DNA from: a bacterium
GTDB taxonomy: Bacteria > Bacillota > Bacilli > Lactobacillales > Streptococcaceae
DNA length: 64,000 bases
Assembly (NCBI GenBank): GCA_905221095.1
Contig: CAJNBV010000001.1
Coordinates: forward strand, 62,001 to 126,000
Direction: 5' to 3'
Shown here: positions 1 through 8,290 of the stretch, piece after piece
How the letters are laid out: each line of letters begins with the position of its first letter
Position numbering within the stretch: position 1 is the stretch's first letter
Position numbers and translations under genes: made by a program
Notes under the pieces: generated by a model
The model's database searches: none
Seen by the model: only the letters and a program-made list of their open reading frames with translations
What the model was told of the DNA's origin: nothing

Positions 1-311
1 GGTAAGATATGATTTTTTAAATCCAGAACAGAGTAAATCTTTCTTTCCTCACAAGCTTGCGCATAGAGATGATATAGTTCATCACCGCCGTCTCTATCAA
101 ACTCAGCAGAAATCGTATCTTGACCTGCCAATAAAGCCTGATAAGCCCTGTGATGCCCGTCTGTAATCAGCAAATAATCTCCAAAGGCAAGAATACTGAT
201 TGGATCGACTTGGATTGTTTCTGCCGACTGGTAAAGCCTCTGAATACCTTGTAACTTCTTCTCTGATAGGTAGAGTTGAGTTGGATGAAGATCTTTTATG
301 TTGACTTTCAT
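1..311 (-). CDS. ParB-like nuclease domain protein (3' end outside window)
   Basis: The ATG at 309-311 follows a GAGAAAGAAA-type ribosome binding site, and about 103 codons are visible before the window edge. The protein starts MKVNIKDLHPTQLYLSEKKL and contains LLITDGHHRAYQALLAG at about residues 45-61. This is the ParB/sulfiredoxin-like signature (D-G-H-H-R-hydrophobic-A-hydrophobic) found in many short chromosomal ParB-domain proteins that are not partition factors. No HTH is visible in the part present. Its role is unknown. It lies downstream of the PAP2 gene on the same strand with a 27-bp gap, so it could be the last gene of the ribU unit. Confidence 0.7.
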   Translation of the reverse strand, partial: MKVNIKDLHPTQLYLSEKKLQGIQRLYQSAETIQVDPISILAFGDYLLITDGHHRAYQALLAGQDTISAEFDRDGGDELYHLYAQACEERKIYSVLDLKNHIL

Positions 312-338
312 TTCTTTCTCCTCAAGAGAATTTGATAT

Positions 339-989
339 TCACTTCTGCTTGCCTTTAAATCGCCATTGGAAGCGGAGCTTGTCATAGAAGGGAAACTCGA
401 TAAACAAGGCTCCCAATCCGACACAGAGACTGGCAAGTACATCTGATGGGTAATGAACTCCCAGATAGACTCTTGATACTAGCACACTGACTAGGTAGAG
501 GCCAAGAACGATTTGCACGATTTTTCTCCAAACTGGATTTTTAATCCGTTGACTGAGAATGATAATCAGAGTACCTACCATCAGCGTCACTGCCAGAGAA
601 TGCCCACTTGGGAAGGAAAATCCCTTCTCCTCAACCAAGTGTAAGATAGCTGGCCGTGGGCGCTGATAGATATTTTTAAAGGTCAGGATTAAAAGACCTG
701 CCAAAGCCAGATTTCCCAGCATAAGTAGGCTTTCAATCTTCCACCGCTTACGATAAAAAACAAAGGCTGTAATGACCACCCAAGTGATAATCACTGGGAT
801 ATCAATCAAGCGTGTGATGGCCCTGAAAAGAATAGTCAAATAATCTGATAAGTCTCCTCGAACGGCAGTCTGAATCGATTGGTCAAAATCAACTAACATT
901 TCAGGATAAAATTTGACCATGTAGCCAAGAATAACGAAAAGTAAAAGGGCAAAACTGCCCTTCATTAAAAATGTCTGTTTATCTTTCAT
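339..989 (-). CDS. PAP2-family membrane phosphatase
   Basis: This 216-residue integral membrane protein has the three phosphatase motifs of the PAP2 superfamily: K-x6-R-P at residues 105-113, PSGH at 127-130 and S-R-x5-H-x3-D at about 172-183. About six hydrophobic helices are visible. The family dephosphorylates lipid phosphates such as undecaprenyl pyrophosphate or phosphatidic acid outside the membrane; the substrate here is not evident. Its first 11 bases overlap the end of ribU, so the two genes are probably co-transcribed and translationally coupled under the FMN riboswitch. A role connected to riboflavin is not implied by the sequence. A second, unrelated PAP2 protein lies at 29059-29577. 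Confidence 0.85.
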   Translation of the reverse strand: MKDKQTFLMKGSFALLLFVILGYMVKFYPEMLVDFDQSIQTAVRGDLSDYLTILFRAITRLIDIPVIITWVVITAFVFYRKRWKIESLLMLGNLALAGLLILTFKNIYQRPRPAILHLVEEKGFSFPSGHSLAVTLMVGTLIIILSQRIKNPVWRKIVQIVLGLYLVSVLVSRVYLGVHYPSDVLASLCVGLGALFIEFPFYDKLRFQWRFKGKQK

Positions 990-1542
990 AATGTTTTAAG
1001 GTTGGTTTCAAAAGAACATACAACAACCAGAATGAAACGGCAAAGATGATACCCTCAATCAAGTTAAAAGGCAATACCATGGTCATTAGGTAGTTGGAAA
1101 GTCCCAAAATTTTTCCAATATCAAAGTTAGCAAACTTAGCGTACAAAGGAACAGCATAAACATAGTTTAGAACCAACATAGCCACGGTCAAGCCAACAGT
1201 TCCAGCTAGAGATCCTAGTAGGAAACGAAGGGTTGTCCGTTCCTTTTTCCAAATCAAAGCAAATACGATGACAAAAACTCCCAAAGCTACGATATTCATC
1301 GGCAAACCAATGTAAGTATTCACTCCCTGACTGTTAAGAAGCAATTTCAAGAGTGAGCGAAGCAAGAGAACTCCTAGAGCAGCAGGCAAATCCATAACCA
1401 CTAGACCTACAAGGACTGGCAAGATACTAAATTCGATCTTAAGGAAGGATGCCGCTGGTAAAAGCGGAAAGTCAAAGTACATCAGCACAAATGAGATGGC
1501 TGATAGAATTGCAATGGTCGAAAGTCGACGTGTGTTTGTCAT
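979..1542 (-). CDS. ribU: Riboflavin ECF transporter substrate-binding subunit RibU
   Basis: This 187-residue protein has about six hydrophobic helices and resembles the RibU/ECF S-component family that captures riboflavin at the membrane and works with a shared EcfA-EcfT energising module. I chose the ATG at 1540-1542 because an AGGAGG-type ribosome binding site (1551-1555 region) lies 7 bases upstream; a longer version would need an in-frame TTG inside that site. The FMN riboswitch upstream at 1712-1926 on the same strand supports the substrate assignment, since this switch controls riboflavin synthesis and uptake genes. The gene overlaps the PAP2 phosphatase gene by 11 bases. Confidence 0.9.
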   Translation of the reverse strand: MTNTRRLSTIAILSAISFVLMYFDFPLLPAASFLKIEFSILPVLVGLVVMDLPAALGVLLLRSLLKLLLNSQGVNTYIGLPMNIVALGVFVIVFALIWKKERTTLRFLLGSLAGTVGLTVAMLVLNYVYAVPLYAKFANFDIGKILGLSNYLMTMVLPFNLIEGIIFAVSFWLLYVLLKPTLKHYER

Positions 1543-1711
1543 AACAGGTTCCTCCAATTTTCTATAAAATCAGAAGAAGTTAGAAAGGATTTTTCTATCT
1601 ATTCTCACTTTTTATATCCCAAAAGTTCCCTCTCACTCTATTAAAGTAAACTAAGGCAAGCGGTTACAATCTAGCTATAAATCTATCAGAACAGACAAAG
1701 CTATTCTTTCG

Positions 1712-1926
1712 TCTTCTCCCATCCAGACTATACTGTCGGTTGTGGAATCTCACCACATCAGCTTACGCTCGCGGACTTATTTGGCTAAGATATTTTAGAT
1801 TTATCTAGGCGTCGCAGTCGAAGATAATACTTAAAGTATATCGAGACAAGACAACGACGAGAAAGCTAAAATAGCTAGTCAAATTTACCGCCGGTCGGGA
1901 ATTTCACCCTGCCCTGAAGACTCTTT
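1712..1926 (-). ncRNA. FMN riboswitch with an enlarged hairpin arm
   Basis: On the minus strand the conserved RFN blocks occur in order: AGGGCAGGGTGAAATTCCCG, ACCGGCGGT, GTCCGCGAG, a GGTGAGATTCC block and ACCGACAGTATAGTCTGGAT, ending GGGAGAAGAC. The riboswitch binds flavin mononucleotide and controls ribU downstream. The arm between GGCGGT and GTCCGCG is unusually large: 1866-1884 pairs with 1781-1798 as a long stem, and a nested stem (CGTCG with CGACG, and a TCGATATACTT/AAGTAT...TCGA hairpin) lies inside. The core is seen directly; the exact fold of the insert is inferred. Confidence 0.93.
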
Positions 1927-1935
1927 TATCATAAC

Positions 1936-1965
1936 AAAAAACGCTTGCAAGCGCAAGCATTTTGT
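1936..1965 (-). terminator. Rho-independent terminator of trmL
   Basis: Reading minus, GCTTGC-GCTT-GCAAGC is followed by GTTTTTTGTT. It lies 14 bases after the trmL stop codon and just before the FMN riboswitch, separating the two transcripts. Confidence 0.75.
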
Positions 1966-1978
1966 TCATTTTCATTTT

Positions 1979-2482
1979 TTATTTCAATTTATCCACTTCA
2001 TAGGTATGAACAAGCTCAAGTCCTGCAAAATTCTGCTGACGAAGAGCCTCGTAGACAATCATGCAGACGGTATTCGACACATTTAGACTGCGGACATGTT
2101 CATCATTCATGGGAATACGGAGAGCTTTCTCAGGATGTTCCCGCATAAAATCCTCAGGTAAGCCCTTGTCTTCACGACCAAAGAGAAAATAATGGTCCTC
2201 ATCAGTCGATAAATCCACCTCAGAATAGACTTTTTCCGCGAATTTTGAAATCAGATAGAATTTACCCCTCATCTGAGACATGAAATCTTCTAAACTATCG
2301 TAAAAATAAATCTCTAGCTTATCCCAATAATCCAATCCAGCCCGCTTCATCTTGCGGTCATCAATAGGAAAGCCCATAGGCTTGATGATGTGGAGGGGAG
2401 AATTGGTCGCAGCGCAAGTACGCGCGATATTGCCTGTATTTTGTGGAATTTGTGGTTCAAATAATACAATGTGATTTGTCAT
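1979..2482 (-). CDS. trmL: tRNA (cytidine/uridine-2'-O-)-methyltransferase TrmL
   Basis: This 167-residue SPOUT-class methyltransferase modifies the wobble base 34 of certain leucine tRNAs using S-adenosylmethionine. The N-terminus [20 protein letters not shown] contains the N-x-G-N-I-A-R substrate motif. The later knot motifs are FGREDKGLP (about residues 100-108) and [15 protein letters not shown] (about 125-139). I prefer the ATG at 2480-2482, preceded by GAAAGGAAG, because the family starts at this point; extension to 2521 would run into the leader terminator hairpin. The gene is alone between its own promoter and terminator, with a likely attenuator in its leader. Confidence 0.9.
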   Translation of the reverse strand: MTNHIVLFEPQIPQNTGNIARTCAATNSPLHIIKPMGFPIDDRKMKRAGLDYWDKLEIYFYDSLEDFMSQMRGKFYLISKFAEKVYSEVDLSTDEDHYFLFGREDKGLPEDFMREHPEKALRIPMNDEHVRSLNVSNTVCMIVYEALRQQNFAGLELVHTYEVDKLK

Positions 2483-2503
2483 GACTTGCTTCCTTTCACC
2501 ATT

Positions 2504-2552
2504 GCAAAAAAATAGCCACACTGCCCGGAGTCAAGCTCAGCAAACAGCGTGG
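2504..2552 (-). terminator. Terminator-like hairpin in the trmL leader (possible attenuator)
   Basis: Reading minus, CCACGCTG (2552-2545) pairs over 8 bp with CAGTGTGG (2523-2516), followed by CTATTTTTTTGC. The structure sits after the trmL promoter (-10 at 2614-2619) and ends about 20 bases before the start codon. A terminator between a promoter and its own gene suggests attenuation. A second hairpin, GGTAAG with CTTAACC, lies just upstream and could be part of a sensor or an anti-terminator. I do not recognise it as a named riboswitch. Confidence 0.6.
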
Positions 2553-2613
2553 TTAAGGCATCGTTAACTTACCTCACAACAGGTTTGAAGTAAATCAGCG
2601 AAACTACTTTCTT

Positions 2614-2641
2614 AGTATAACACTTTCAGAATCATTGTCAA
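2614..2641 (-). promoter_or_regulatory. Promoter of trmL
   Basis: Minus strand TTGACA (2641-2636), 16-base spacer, TATACT (2619-2614). Both hexamers are close to the sigma-A consensus. This predicts a leader of about 125 bases. Confidence 0.75.
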
Positions 2642-2674
2642 TAGAAACGACTTGATTTTTTCAATTTTTTCAAG

Positions 2675-3505
2675 CTATTTCCAAGGGTTGTAAAATCGTC
2701 CCTGATTATGCAAGATAAGTAGTAAACTAGTTACTAAAAACAAGGCTGCCAAGAGCAAAGTAAGATAGTCTCCTTTTTTCAAGGCCTGATAACTATACCA
2801 AGTGCGTTTTTTCTCTTTTCCAAAGCGACGAAGCTCCATGGCAGTCGCGATGGTGTCAATGCGTTCTAACGAGCTAAAAATCAAGGGAGTGATAATGCGC
2901 AGATTGCCTTTGATTCGTTGCATAAGAGAAGCTTTCTTGGATAATTCCATCCCACGCGCTTCCTGTGACATCTTGATGGTAAAGAATTCTTCCTGCAAAT
3001 CTGGAATATAGCGCAAGGTCAGACTGACAGAATAGGCAATCTTGTAGGGCACACCAATTTGATTTAAACTAGAAGCAAACTGACTAGGATGAGTTGTCAT
3101 CAAAAAGATAATAGCCAGAGGAATGGTGCAAAGGTACTTAATAGCCAAATTTAGCAGATAAAAGAGCTCTTGACTGGTCAGAGTGTAGGCACCGATTCCC
3201 TGCCAAATCACACTCCTCTCTCCGTAAAGTCCAACCCCATACTCAGGAGAAAAGAGATAGACCATCAAGACATTTAAAACAGCAAATACAGTCGCAAAAA
3301 CTGCCACAAAGGAAACATCTTTAAAACGAATTTCTGACAAATAGAGGAGAAAAACCGAAAAGATGGCTATCAGAACAAGCAGTCTGGTATCATAGCTAAT
3401 CATGGCCGCCAATGACACGAGAATAAAAAAGAGAAGTTTACCAGCTCCTGACAAGCGATGAATCACAGTATCTCTATGCTGGTAACCAATTAATTTAGCT
3501 TGCAT
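2675..3505 (-). CDS. ecfT: ECF transporter transmembrane subunit EcfT
   Basis: This 276-residue membrane protein of the CbiQ/EcfT family couples the ATPase subunits to substrate-binding S subunits in energy-coupling-factor vitamin transporters. Several hydrophobic helices occur in the first 150 residues. A cytoplasmic region with SQEARGMEL (about residues 180-188) carries the A-R-G signature of the coupling helices, and a second short signature-like stretch, [10 protein letters not shown], follows near 221-230. The ATG at 3503-3505 lies inside the end of the ATPase gene (16-bp overlap), so the two are translationally coupled. Substrate specificity comes from the S subunit, most likely the one encoded at 5341-5886. 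Confidence 0.88.
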   Translation of the reverse strand: MQAKLIGYQHRDTVIHRLSGAGKLLFFILVSLAAMISYDTRLLVLIAIFSVFLLYLSEIRFKDVSFVAVFATVFAVLNVLMVYLFSPEYGVGLYGERSVIWQGIGAYTLTSQELFYLLNLAIKYLCTIPLAIIFLMTTHPSQFASSLNQIGVPYKIAYSVSLTLRYIPDLQEEFFTIKMSQEARGMELSKKASLMQRIKGNLRIITPLIFSSLERIDTIATAMELRRFGKEKKRTWYSYQALKKGDYLTLLLAALFLVTSLLLILHNQGRFYNPWK

Positions 3506-5172
3506 CCTTCTCTCCTTTCTTTGTAAAATGCCGTTAAAGCAAGTGGATCTACATCGAGTTTCTTAGCTAAGTTGAAGATGGAGGTTTCTTTTAGATTGGC
3601 TTTTACTAACAGCTCAGGATTGCTCAACAGACTAGCTGGATTAGTATCAGCAATCAATTCTCCATCCACCATGACAAGAGCTCGGTCTGAATAATCCAGC
3701 ATCAATTGCATATCATGGGTAATCATGACAATCGTATGCCCTTTTTGATGCAGCTCTTCGAGAAATTCCATAATCTCAGTATAGTTCTTCTGGTCTTGAC
3801 CTGCTGTAGGTTCATCTAGGAGGATAATTTCAGCTCCTAAAACCAAAATCGAGGCAATAGTCACACGCTTTTTCTGCCCAAATGATAGGGCAGAAATTGG
3901 CCAATTACGGAATTCATAAAGACCACAGATTTTCAAGGTTTCATAAACTCTCGTTTCAATTTCCTTCTCATCCACACCTCGCAAACGAAGCCCTAGAGCC
4001 ACCTCATCAAAAATCATATTGGTTGAAATCATTTGATTGGGATTTTGCAGCACATAGCCTACTCGTTCTGCCCGCTCTGCAACAGAATCTCCTTTTATAT
4101 CCTGGCCTTCCCAAAGGTAGCGGCCTTCCGTCTGAATAAAGCTACTTAAGGCCTTGGCTAGGGTTGATTTGCCTGCTCCATTTTTTCCGACAATGGCTAT
4201 CTTTTCGCCCTTTTTAATATCCAAATGTAGGGATTTCAAAATCGGTCTATCATCATAAGAAAAAGACACATCCTCTAATCTAAAGAGTGACTGTAATTCT
4301 GGGATTTCTTTTGCCAGCTCCGTTCGCAACTGAACCTGGCCTTTTGAGATAAACAAGTTATCCAGATTTGCTAACTGTTCTTCCTTAGCTAAATCCACAC
4401 CCAATTGACGAAGAGTGGTTAGATAAAGGGGTTCTCGGATTCCATTTTGAGTCAATAAATCAGTCGCCAATAGCTTGTCAGGACTCCCATTAAAGAGGAT
4501 ACGGCCATCGTTTATCAAGACAATCCGATCTACAGGGCGATGCAGAACATCCTCCAAACGATGCTCAATAATAAGGGTCGTCGTCCCCTCTTCCATATGA
4601 ATTTGATCAATCAATTCGATAATATCCTGACCTGACTTGGGATCCAGATTGGCGAGTGGCTCATCAAACAGGAGAATCGGACTCTCATCAATCAAGACAC
4701 CAGCCAGACTGACCCGCTGCTTTTGCCCACCAGACAAATCCTGGGGACGCTGATTCAGTAAGGGGAGAAGGTCCAGCTTTTCAGCCCATTTATGAACACG
4801 ACTTTTCATCTCATCTAGAGCTGTCACGTCATTTTCCAGAGCAAAAGCCAAATCCTCTGCCACGGATAAACCGATAAACTGCCCATCTGTATCCTGCAAA
4901 ACCGTGCTAACCAGATGAGATTTGTCATAGATGGTCATATCAAAGGCTGCTTGCCCCTTAATCAAAAATTCTCCAGACGTCTGCCCCTTGTAAATATTTG
5001 GAATAATCCCATTCAAACACTGACCCAAGGTAGACTTACCTGACCCAGATGGCCCAACAATTAAGACTTTCTCTCCTTTGTAAATGGTTAAGTCCACCCC
5101 TTGCAAGATCGGTTCTTGTTGTGTTTCATACCGGAAAGAGAAATCCTTCCACTCAATTATAGCTTCTTTCAT
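3490..5172 (-). CDS. ECF transporter ATPase with two fused ABC domains
   Basis: This 560-residue protein carries two complete ABC domains in tandem. The first has Walker [10 protein letters not shown] (about 40-48), signature LSGGQKQR (about 147-154) and Walker B ILLFDEP. The second has GKNGAGKST (about 328-336), LSFGQKKR and [12 protein letters not shown]. Many ECF modules use two separate ATPases, EcfA1 and EcfA2; here they are one chain, as in the YkoD-type dedicated transporters. It precedes ecfT and overlaps it. A terminator at 5306-5330 separates it from the upstream S-subunit gene, and an ATTTTA (minus TAAAAT) -10 candidate at 5204-5209 could drive it separately. Confidence 0.92.
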   Translation of the reverse strand: MKEAIIEWKDFSFRYETQQEPILQGVDLTIYKGEKVLIVGPSGSGKSTLGQCLNGIIPNIYKGQTSGEFLIKGQAAFDMTIYDKSHLVSTVLQDTDGQFIGLSVAEDLAFALENDVTALDEMKSRVHKWAEKLDLLPLLNQRPQDLSGGQKQRVSLAGVLIDESPILLFDEPLANLDPKSGQDIIELIDQIHMEEGTTTLIIEHRLEDVLHRPVDRIVLINDGRILFNGSPDKLLATDLLTQNGIREPLYLTTLRQLGVDLAKEEQLANLDNLFISKGQVQLRTELAKEIPELQSLFRLEDVSFSYDDRPILKSLHLDIKKGEKIAIVGKNGAGKSTLAKALSSFIQTEGRYLWEGQDIKGDSVAERAERVGYVLQNPNQMISTNMIFDEVALGLRLRGVDEKEIETRVYETLKICGLYEFRNWPISALSFGQKKRVTIASILVLGAEIILLDEPTAGQDQKNYTEIMEFLEELHQKGHTIVMITHDMQLMLDYSDRALVMVDGELIADTNPASLLSNPELLVKANLKETSIFNLAKKLDVDPLALTAFYKERREGCKLN

Positions 5173-5305
5173 CTTACTCTCTTCATTCGCTTCTTAGACT
5201 TCTATTTTATCATAAATTAAACCCTTCTTGCAGACTCTTCTCTTAAAAACTTAGCACCAAGAAGATTCCTATCTTAGCTTACTTGCCTAACCAATCTATA
5301 AACAT

Positions 5306-5330
5306 CGAAAAAGACTGGTTGCCCAGCCTT
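5306..5330 (-). terminator. Terminator-like hairpin after the ECF S-subunit gene
   Basis: Minus strand GGCTGG-GCAA-CCAGTC followed by TTTTTC (stem arms 5328-5323 and 5318-5313), 10 bases after the S-subunit stop. It could lower expression of the ATPase and T subunit relative to the S subunit. Confidence 0.65.
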
Positions 5331-5340
5331 CCCCATCATT

Positions 5341-5886
5341 TTAGTCCTTTTTCAAACTTCCTGCACGAGTTTGAGTTCCTGCATAGGCAAGCAAGAGAAG
5401 AGTTCCTGCAATAGCTACAGATACACCATTAGCAATTCCCGCAACAATCCCTTGGACAAATACTTTTTCTGCTGCCTCTTGATAAATCACAACATCTCCA
5501 AGTGGTGCCAAGACACCCCAAACAAGGGCATTTGCAAGTAGTTGAATAAGGTTAAAAATAAGAATATCTTTCCAGTCAAAGACACCATTGATCACGCGAA
5601 CGTACTTTCTGAATAGTCCTACAGCTAGACCAAAGAGACCGCTAGCGATAATCCAAGTCCACCAAAGACCGTAGCCAGCAAGAGAGTCCTTCACCGCATG
5701 CCCGATTAAACCAACTAGTAGACCAACTAGAGGGCCAAAAATGATAGACAAGAGGCTCTGTACCGCATACTGAAGCTGGATGCTTGTATTCGGAACAGGT
5801 GTCGGAATGCTGATCATCCCGATAACAACAAAGAGCGCAGCTCCAACACCGATAGCAACAACTTGTTTAATTGATTGATTTTTCAT
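5341..5886 (-). CDS. ECF transporter S component, UPF0397 family
   Basis: This 181-residue, very hydrophobic protein has five or six membrane helices and resembles the UPF0397 group of ECF substrate-binding subunits. The stretch [20 protein letters not shown] near residue 28 and the [13 protein letters not shown] turn near residues 53-65 are typical of the family. The ligand of this group is not established to my knowledge. The ATPase and T subunit lie just downstream, and the SAM-cleaving DUF62 enzyme lies 15 bases upstream, so substrate capture and nucleoside chemistry may be linked. The start ATG at 5884-5886 follows an AGGAGAA site. Confidence 0.88.
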   Translation of the reverse strand: MKNQSIKQVVAIGVGAALFVVIGMISIPTPVPNTSIQLQYAVQSLLSIIFGPLVGLLVGLIGHAVKDSLAGYGLWWTWIIASGLFGLAVGLFRKYVRVINGVFDWKDILIFNLIQLLANALVWGVLAPLGDVVIYQEAAEKVFVQGIVAGIANGVSVAIAGTLLLLAYAGTQTRAGSLKKD

Positions 5887-5901
5887 CTATATTCTCCTAT
5901 T

Positions 5902-6750
5902 TTATGATTCTATTTTCTTTATTTCAATGGTCCAAGATGAACCGACACCCACATTATAGGCCTTGGCAAAAGAACCTTGGTTGATAGCCAGACCTAAACG
6001 ATAGAGAGAGTTGATGTAAAGGATGGGTTGCCCAATTCTCACATCTGCAAATGATTTGCCATAGACAACCTGATTTTGATAGACCAGCATATCAGCGTGA
6101 TAGATAGTCACTTCAAAACGATCACCAAATTCTGGTTCTAGTTTGTAAAATTCTTCTCGTGTGATAGAGGTCCAAAGCGAACCAAAACGCACATCCAGAA
6201 TGTCGATTGCTCCCTTGACCAGATGATCCTCTATTATTGTCTCTACGACTGGAAGCTCTACAATCTGATCCACACTGAGCTCAGGCCCTACTTCCTCAAA
6301 AGTAATGTGACCACTGGCCAGTTTAGCACCAGTATAGGCATAAACATCCCGACCGTGGAAAGTATAAGAATGCTCTGTATTTTGCCGTCTATTGGCCACT
6401 TCAGAAATTTCTCGAATAGCTACAATGCCAACGTGTTTCTTAATAAAGGAAAGCGTCCCATTGTCTGGCGTGACAATGTATTGATTTTTTGCAGTCTTGG
6501 CAACCACGCTCTTACGTTTCGAGCCAACACCTGGGTCAACCACCGATACAAAAGTCGTTCCCTCAGGCCAGTAATCCACCGTCTGAAAGAGACGATAGCT
6601 CCCCTCAAAAATATTATAAGGCGTGATATCGTGCGTCAAGTGATGGATTTTTAAGGTTGGAGACTCTTCTAAAGCCACTCCAATCATAGCCGATACCGCA
6701 CCATCTACCAGACCAAAGTCTGATTGTAGTACCAATAAATTATTATTCAT
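5902..6750 (-). CDS. SAM hydrolase / SAM hydroxide adenosyltransferase (DUF62)
   Basis: This 282-residue protein is of the DUF62 family. Characterised members attack S-adenosylmethionine with hydroxide to give adenosine and methionine; relatives are the fluorinase and chlorinase. Visible family motifs are the N-terminal LQSDFGLVDGAVSAMIG (the S-D-F-G-x-x-D stretch that binds SAM), VVDPGVGS (about 71-78), TPDNGT (about 93-98) and H-G-R-D-V-Y-A (about 128-134). It is the first gene of the ECF operon, with an AAGGAG site before the ATG at 6748-6750. Pairing with an ECF S subunit suggests a role in nucleoside or SAM salvage; the physiological purpose is unknown. Confidence 0.85.
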   Translation of the reverse strand: MNNNLLVLQSDFGLVDGAVSAMIGVALEESPTLKIHHLTHDITPYNIFEGSYRLFQTVDYWPEGTTFVSVVDPGVGSKRKSVVAKTAKNQYIVTPDNGTLSFIKKHVGIVAIREISEVANRRQNTEHSYTFHGRDVYAYTGAKLASGHITFEEVGPELSVDQIVELPVVETIIEDHLVKGAIDILDVRFGSLWTSITREEFYKLEPEFGDRFEVTIYHADMLVYQNQVVYGKSFADVRIGQPILYINSLYRLGLAINQGSFAKAYNVGVGSSWTIEIKKIES

Positions 6751-6937
6751 TTTGTCTCCTTGTGTACCCTTTATCTTACCACATTTCAGAGGAAGTCGCT
6801 AATAGCTATTTCAATTGGTTAGGTTATAGTTTTACCTTATAACAAAATTCCACTAAAAGCTCTTGTTATTAGCTAGTAGGTGCATTTTTTCTTGAAAAAG
6901 GGTATGATAGTTACATCATGAAAAAGTAGGTTTTAAT

Positions 6938-8287
6938 ATGAAAATTATCCTTGTCGGAGGGGGAAAAGTCGGTTTTGCCCTCTGTCGCTCCTTGGTTGCA
7001 GAAAAGCATGATGTTTTGCTGATTGAGCAAGACGAAGCTGTTCTCAATCATATTGTTAATCGCTTTGATATCATGGGTATCCTCGGTAACGGTGCCGATT
7101 TCACAATCCTTGAACAAGCCAGTGTCCAGGATTGTGATATCTTTATCGCCCTGACTGAGTACGATGAAGTGAATATGATTGCAGCCGTTCTAGCCAAAAA
7201 AATGGGGGCTAAAGAAACCATCGTTCGGGTGCGAAACCCTGAATACTCTAACTCCTATTTCAAAGAAAAGAATATTCTCGGTTTTTCTCTTATCGTCAAT
7301 CCTGAGCTCTTGGCTGCCCGCGCTATCGCCAATATCATTGACTTCCCAAATGCCCTCTCTGTCGAACGTTTCTTTGGTGGAAGAGTCAGTTTGATGGAAT
7401 TCACTGTTAAATCTTCCAGCGGTCTTTGTCAAATGCCCATTTCTGATTTTCGGAAAAAATTTGGCAATGTCATTGTCTGTGCGATAGAGAGGGATCATCA
7501 AATTATCATCCCAAGCGGTGACATGACGATACAGGATAAAGATAGAATCTTTGTCACTGGTAACCGTGTTGATATGATGCTCTTCCATAATTATTTCAAG
7601 TCTCGTGCCGTGAAGAGCCTTCTCATCGTCGGTGCAGGTAGAATCGCCTATTACCTACTAGGTATCCTCAAAGACAGTCGTATCGATACCAAAGTCATTG
7701 AAATCAATCCCGAAATCGCCAGCTTCTTTAGCGAGAAATTTCCAAATCTCTACATCGTTCAAGGAGATGGTACCGCAAAAGATATCCTGCTGGAAGAAAG
7801 TGCTCAAAACTATGATGCTGTTGCAACACTGACAGGGGTCGATGAGGAAAATCTGATTACCTCTATGTTCCTTGATAGCGTAGGGGTACAAAAAAATATC
7901 ACTAAGGTCAATCGTACCAGTCTCCTCGAGATTATCAATGCGCCTGATTTTTCAAGTATCATCACACCTAAAAGCATTGCCGTAGATACAATTATGCACT
8001 TTATTCGTGGTCGTGTTAATGCCCAGTATTCAGACCTTCAAGCCATGCACCATCTAGCCAATGGCCAAATCGAAACTCTACAATTCCATATCAAGGAAGC
8101 CAATAAAATGACTGCCAAACCTCTTTCTCAACTCAAACTGAAAAAAGGGGTCCTTATCGCAGCCATCATTCGAAAGGGCAAAACTATTTTCCCTACTGGG
8201 GAAGATATGCTTGAAGTCGGTGACAAACTTCTAGTAACGACCTTGTTGCCGAATATCACTAAGATTTATGACTTAATCGCGAGGTAA
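6938..8287 (+). CDS. trkA: Trk potassium uptake regulatory subunit TrkA
   Basis: This 449-residue cytoplasmic regulator is built of two RCK (TrkA-N plus TrkA-C) repeats. The first dinucleotide-binding loop is GGGKVGFAL (about 6-14) and the second is VGAGRIAYYL (about 229-238), each followed by an acidic residue at the end of the second beta strand. It binds NAD(H) or ATP and gates the TrkH channel, whose gene begins 3 bases after this stop codon. The ATG at 6938 follows AAAAAGTAGG. A TATGAT -10 candidate lies at 6903-6908, and an imperfect dyad, GTTATA...TATAAC, lies at 6823-6843 with unknown function. Confidence 0.93.
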   Translation: MKIILVGGGKVGFALCRSLVAEKHDVLLIEQDEAVLNHIVNRFDIMGILGNGADFTILEQASVQDCDIFIALTEYDEVNMIAAVLAKKMGAKETIVRVRNPEYSNSYFKEKNILGFSLIVNPELLAARAIANIIDFPNALSVERFFGGRVSLMEFTVKSSSGLCQMPISDFRKKFGNVIVCAIERDHQIIIPSGDMTIQDKDRIFVTGNRVDMMLFHNYFKSRAVKSLLIVGAGRIAYYLLGILKDSRIDTKVIEINPEIASFFSEKFPNLYIVQGDGTAKDILLEESAQNYDAVATLTGVDEENLITSMFLDSVGVQKNITKVNRTSLLEIINAPDFSSIITPKSIAVDTIMHFIRGRVNAQYSDLQAMHHLANGQIETLQFHIKEANKMTAKPLSQLKLKKGVLIAAIIRKGKTIFPTGEDMLEVGDKLLVTTLLPNITKIYDLIAR

Positions 8288-8290
8288 GAG

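Noticed and set aside
1945..2148. Plus-strand open frame of 67 codons opposite trmL
   Set aside because: Antisense to a conserved gene, starts inside the trmL terminator, no family resemblance.
2641..2675. CTTGA...TCAAG dyad after ecfT as a terminator
   Set aside because: Five-bp stem of mostly A-T pairs and no clean T-tract; too weak to call.
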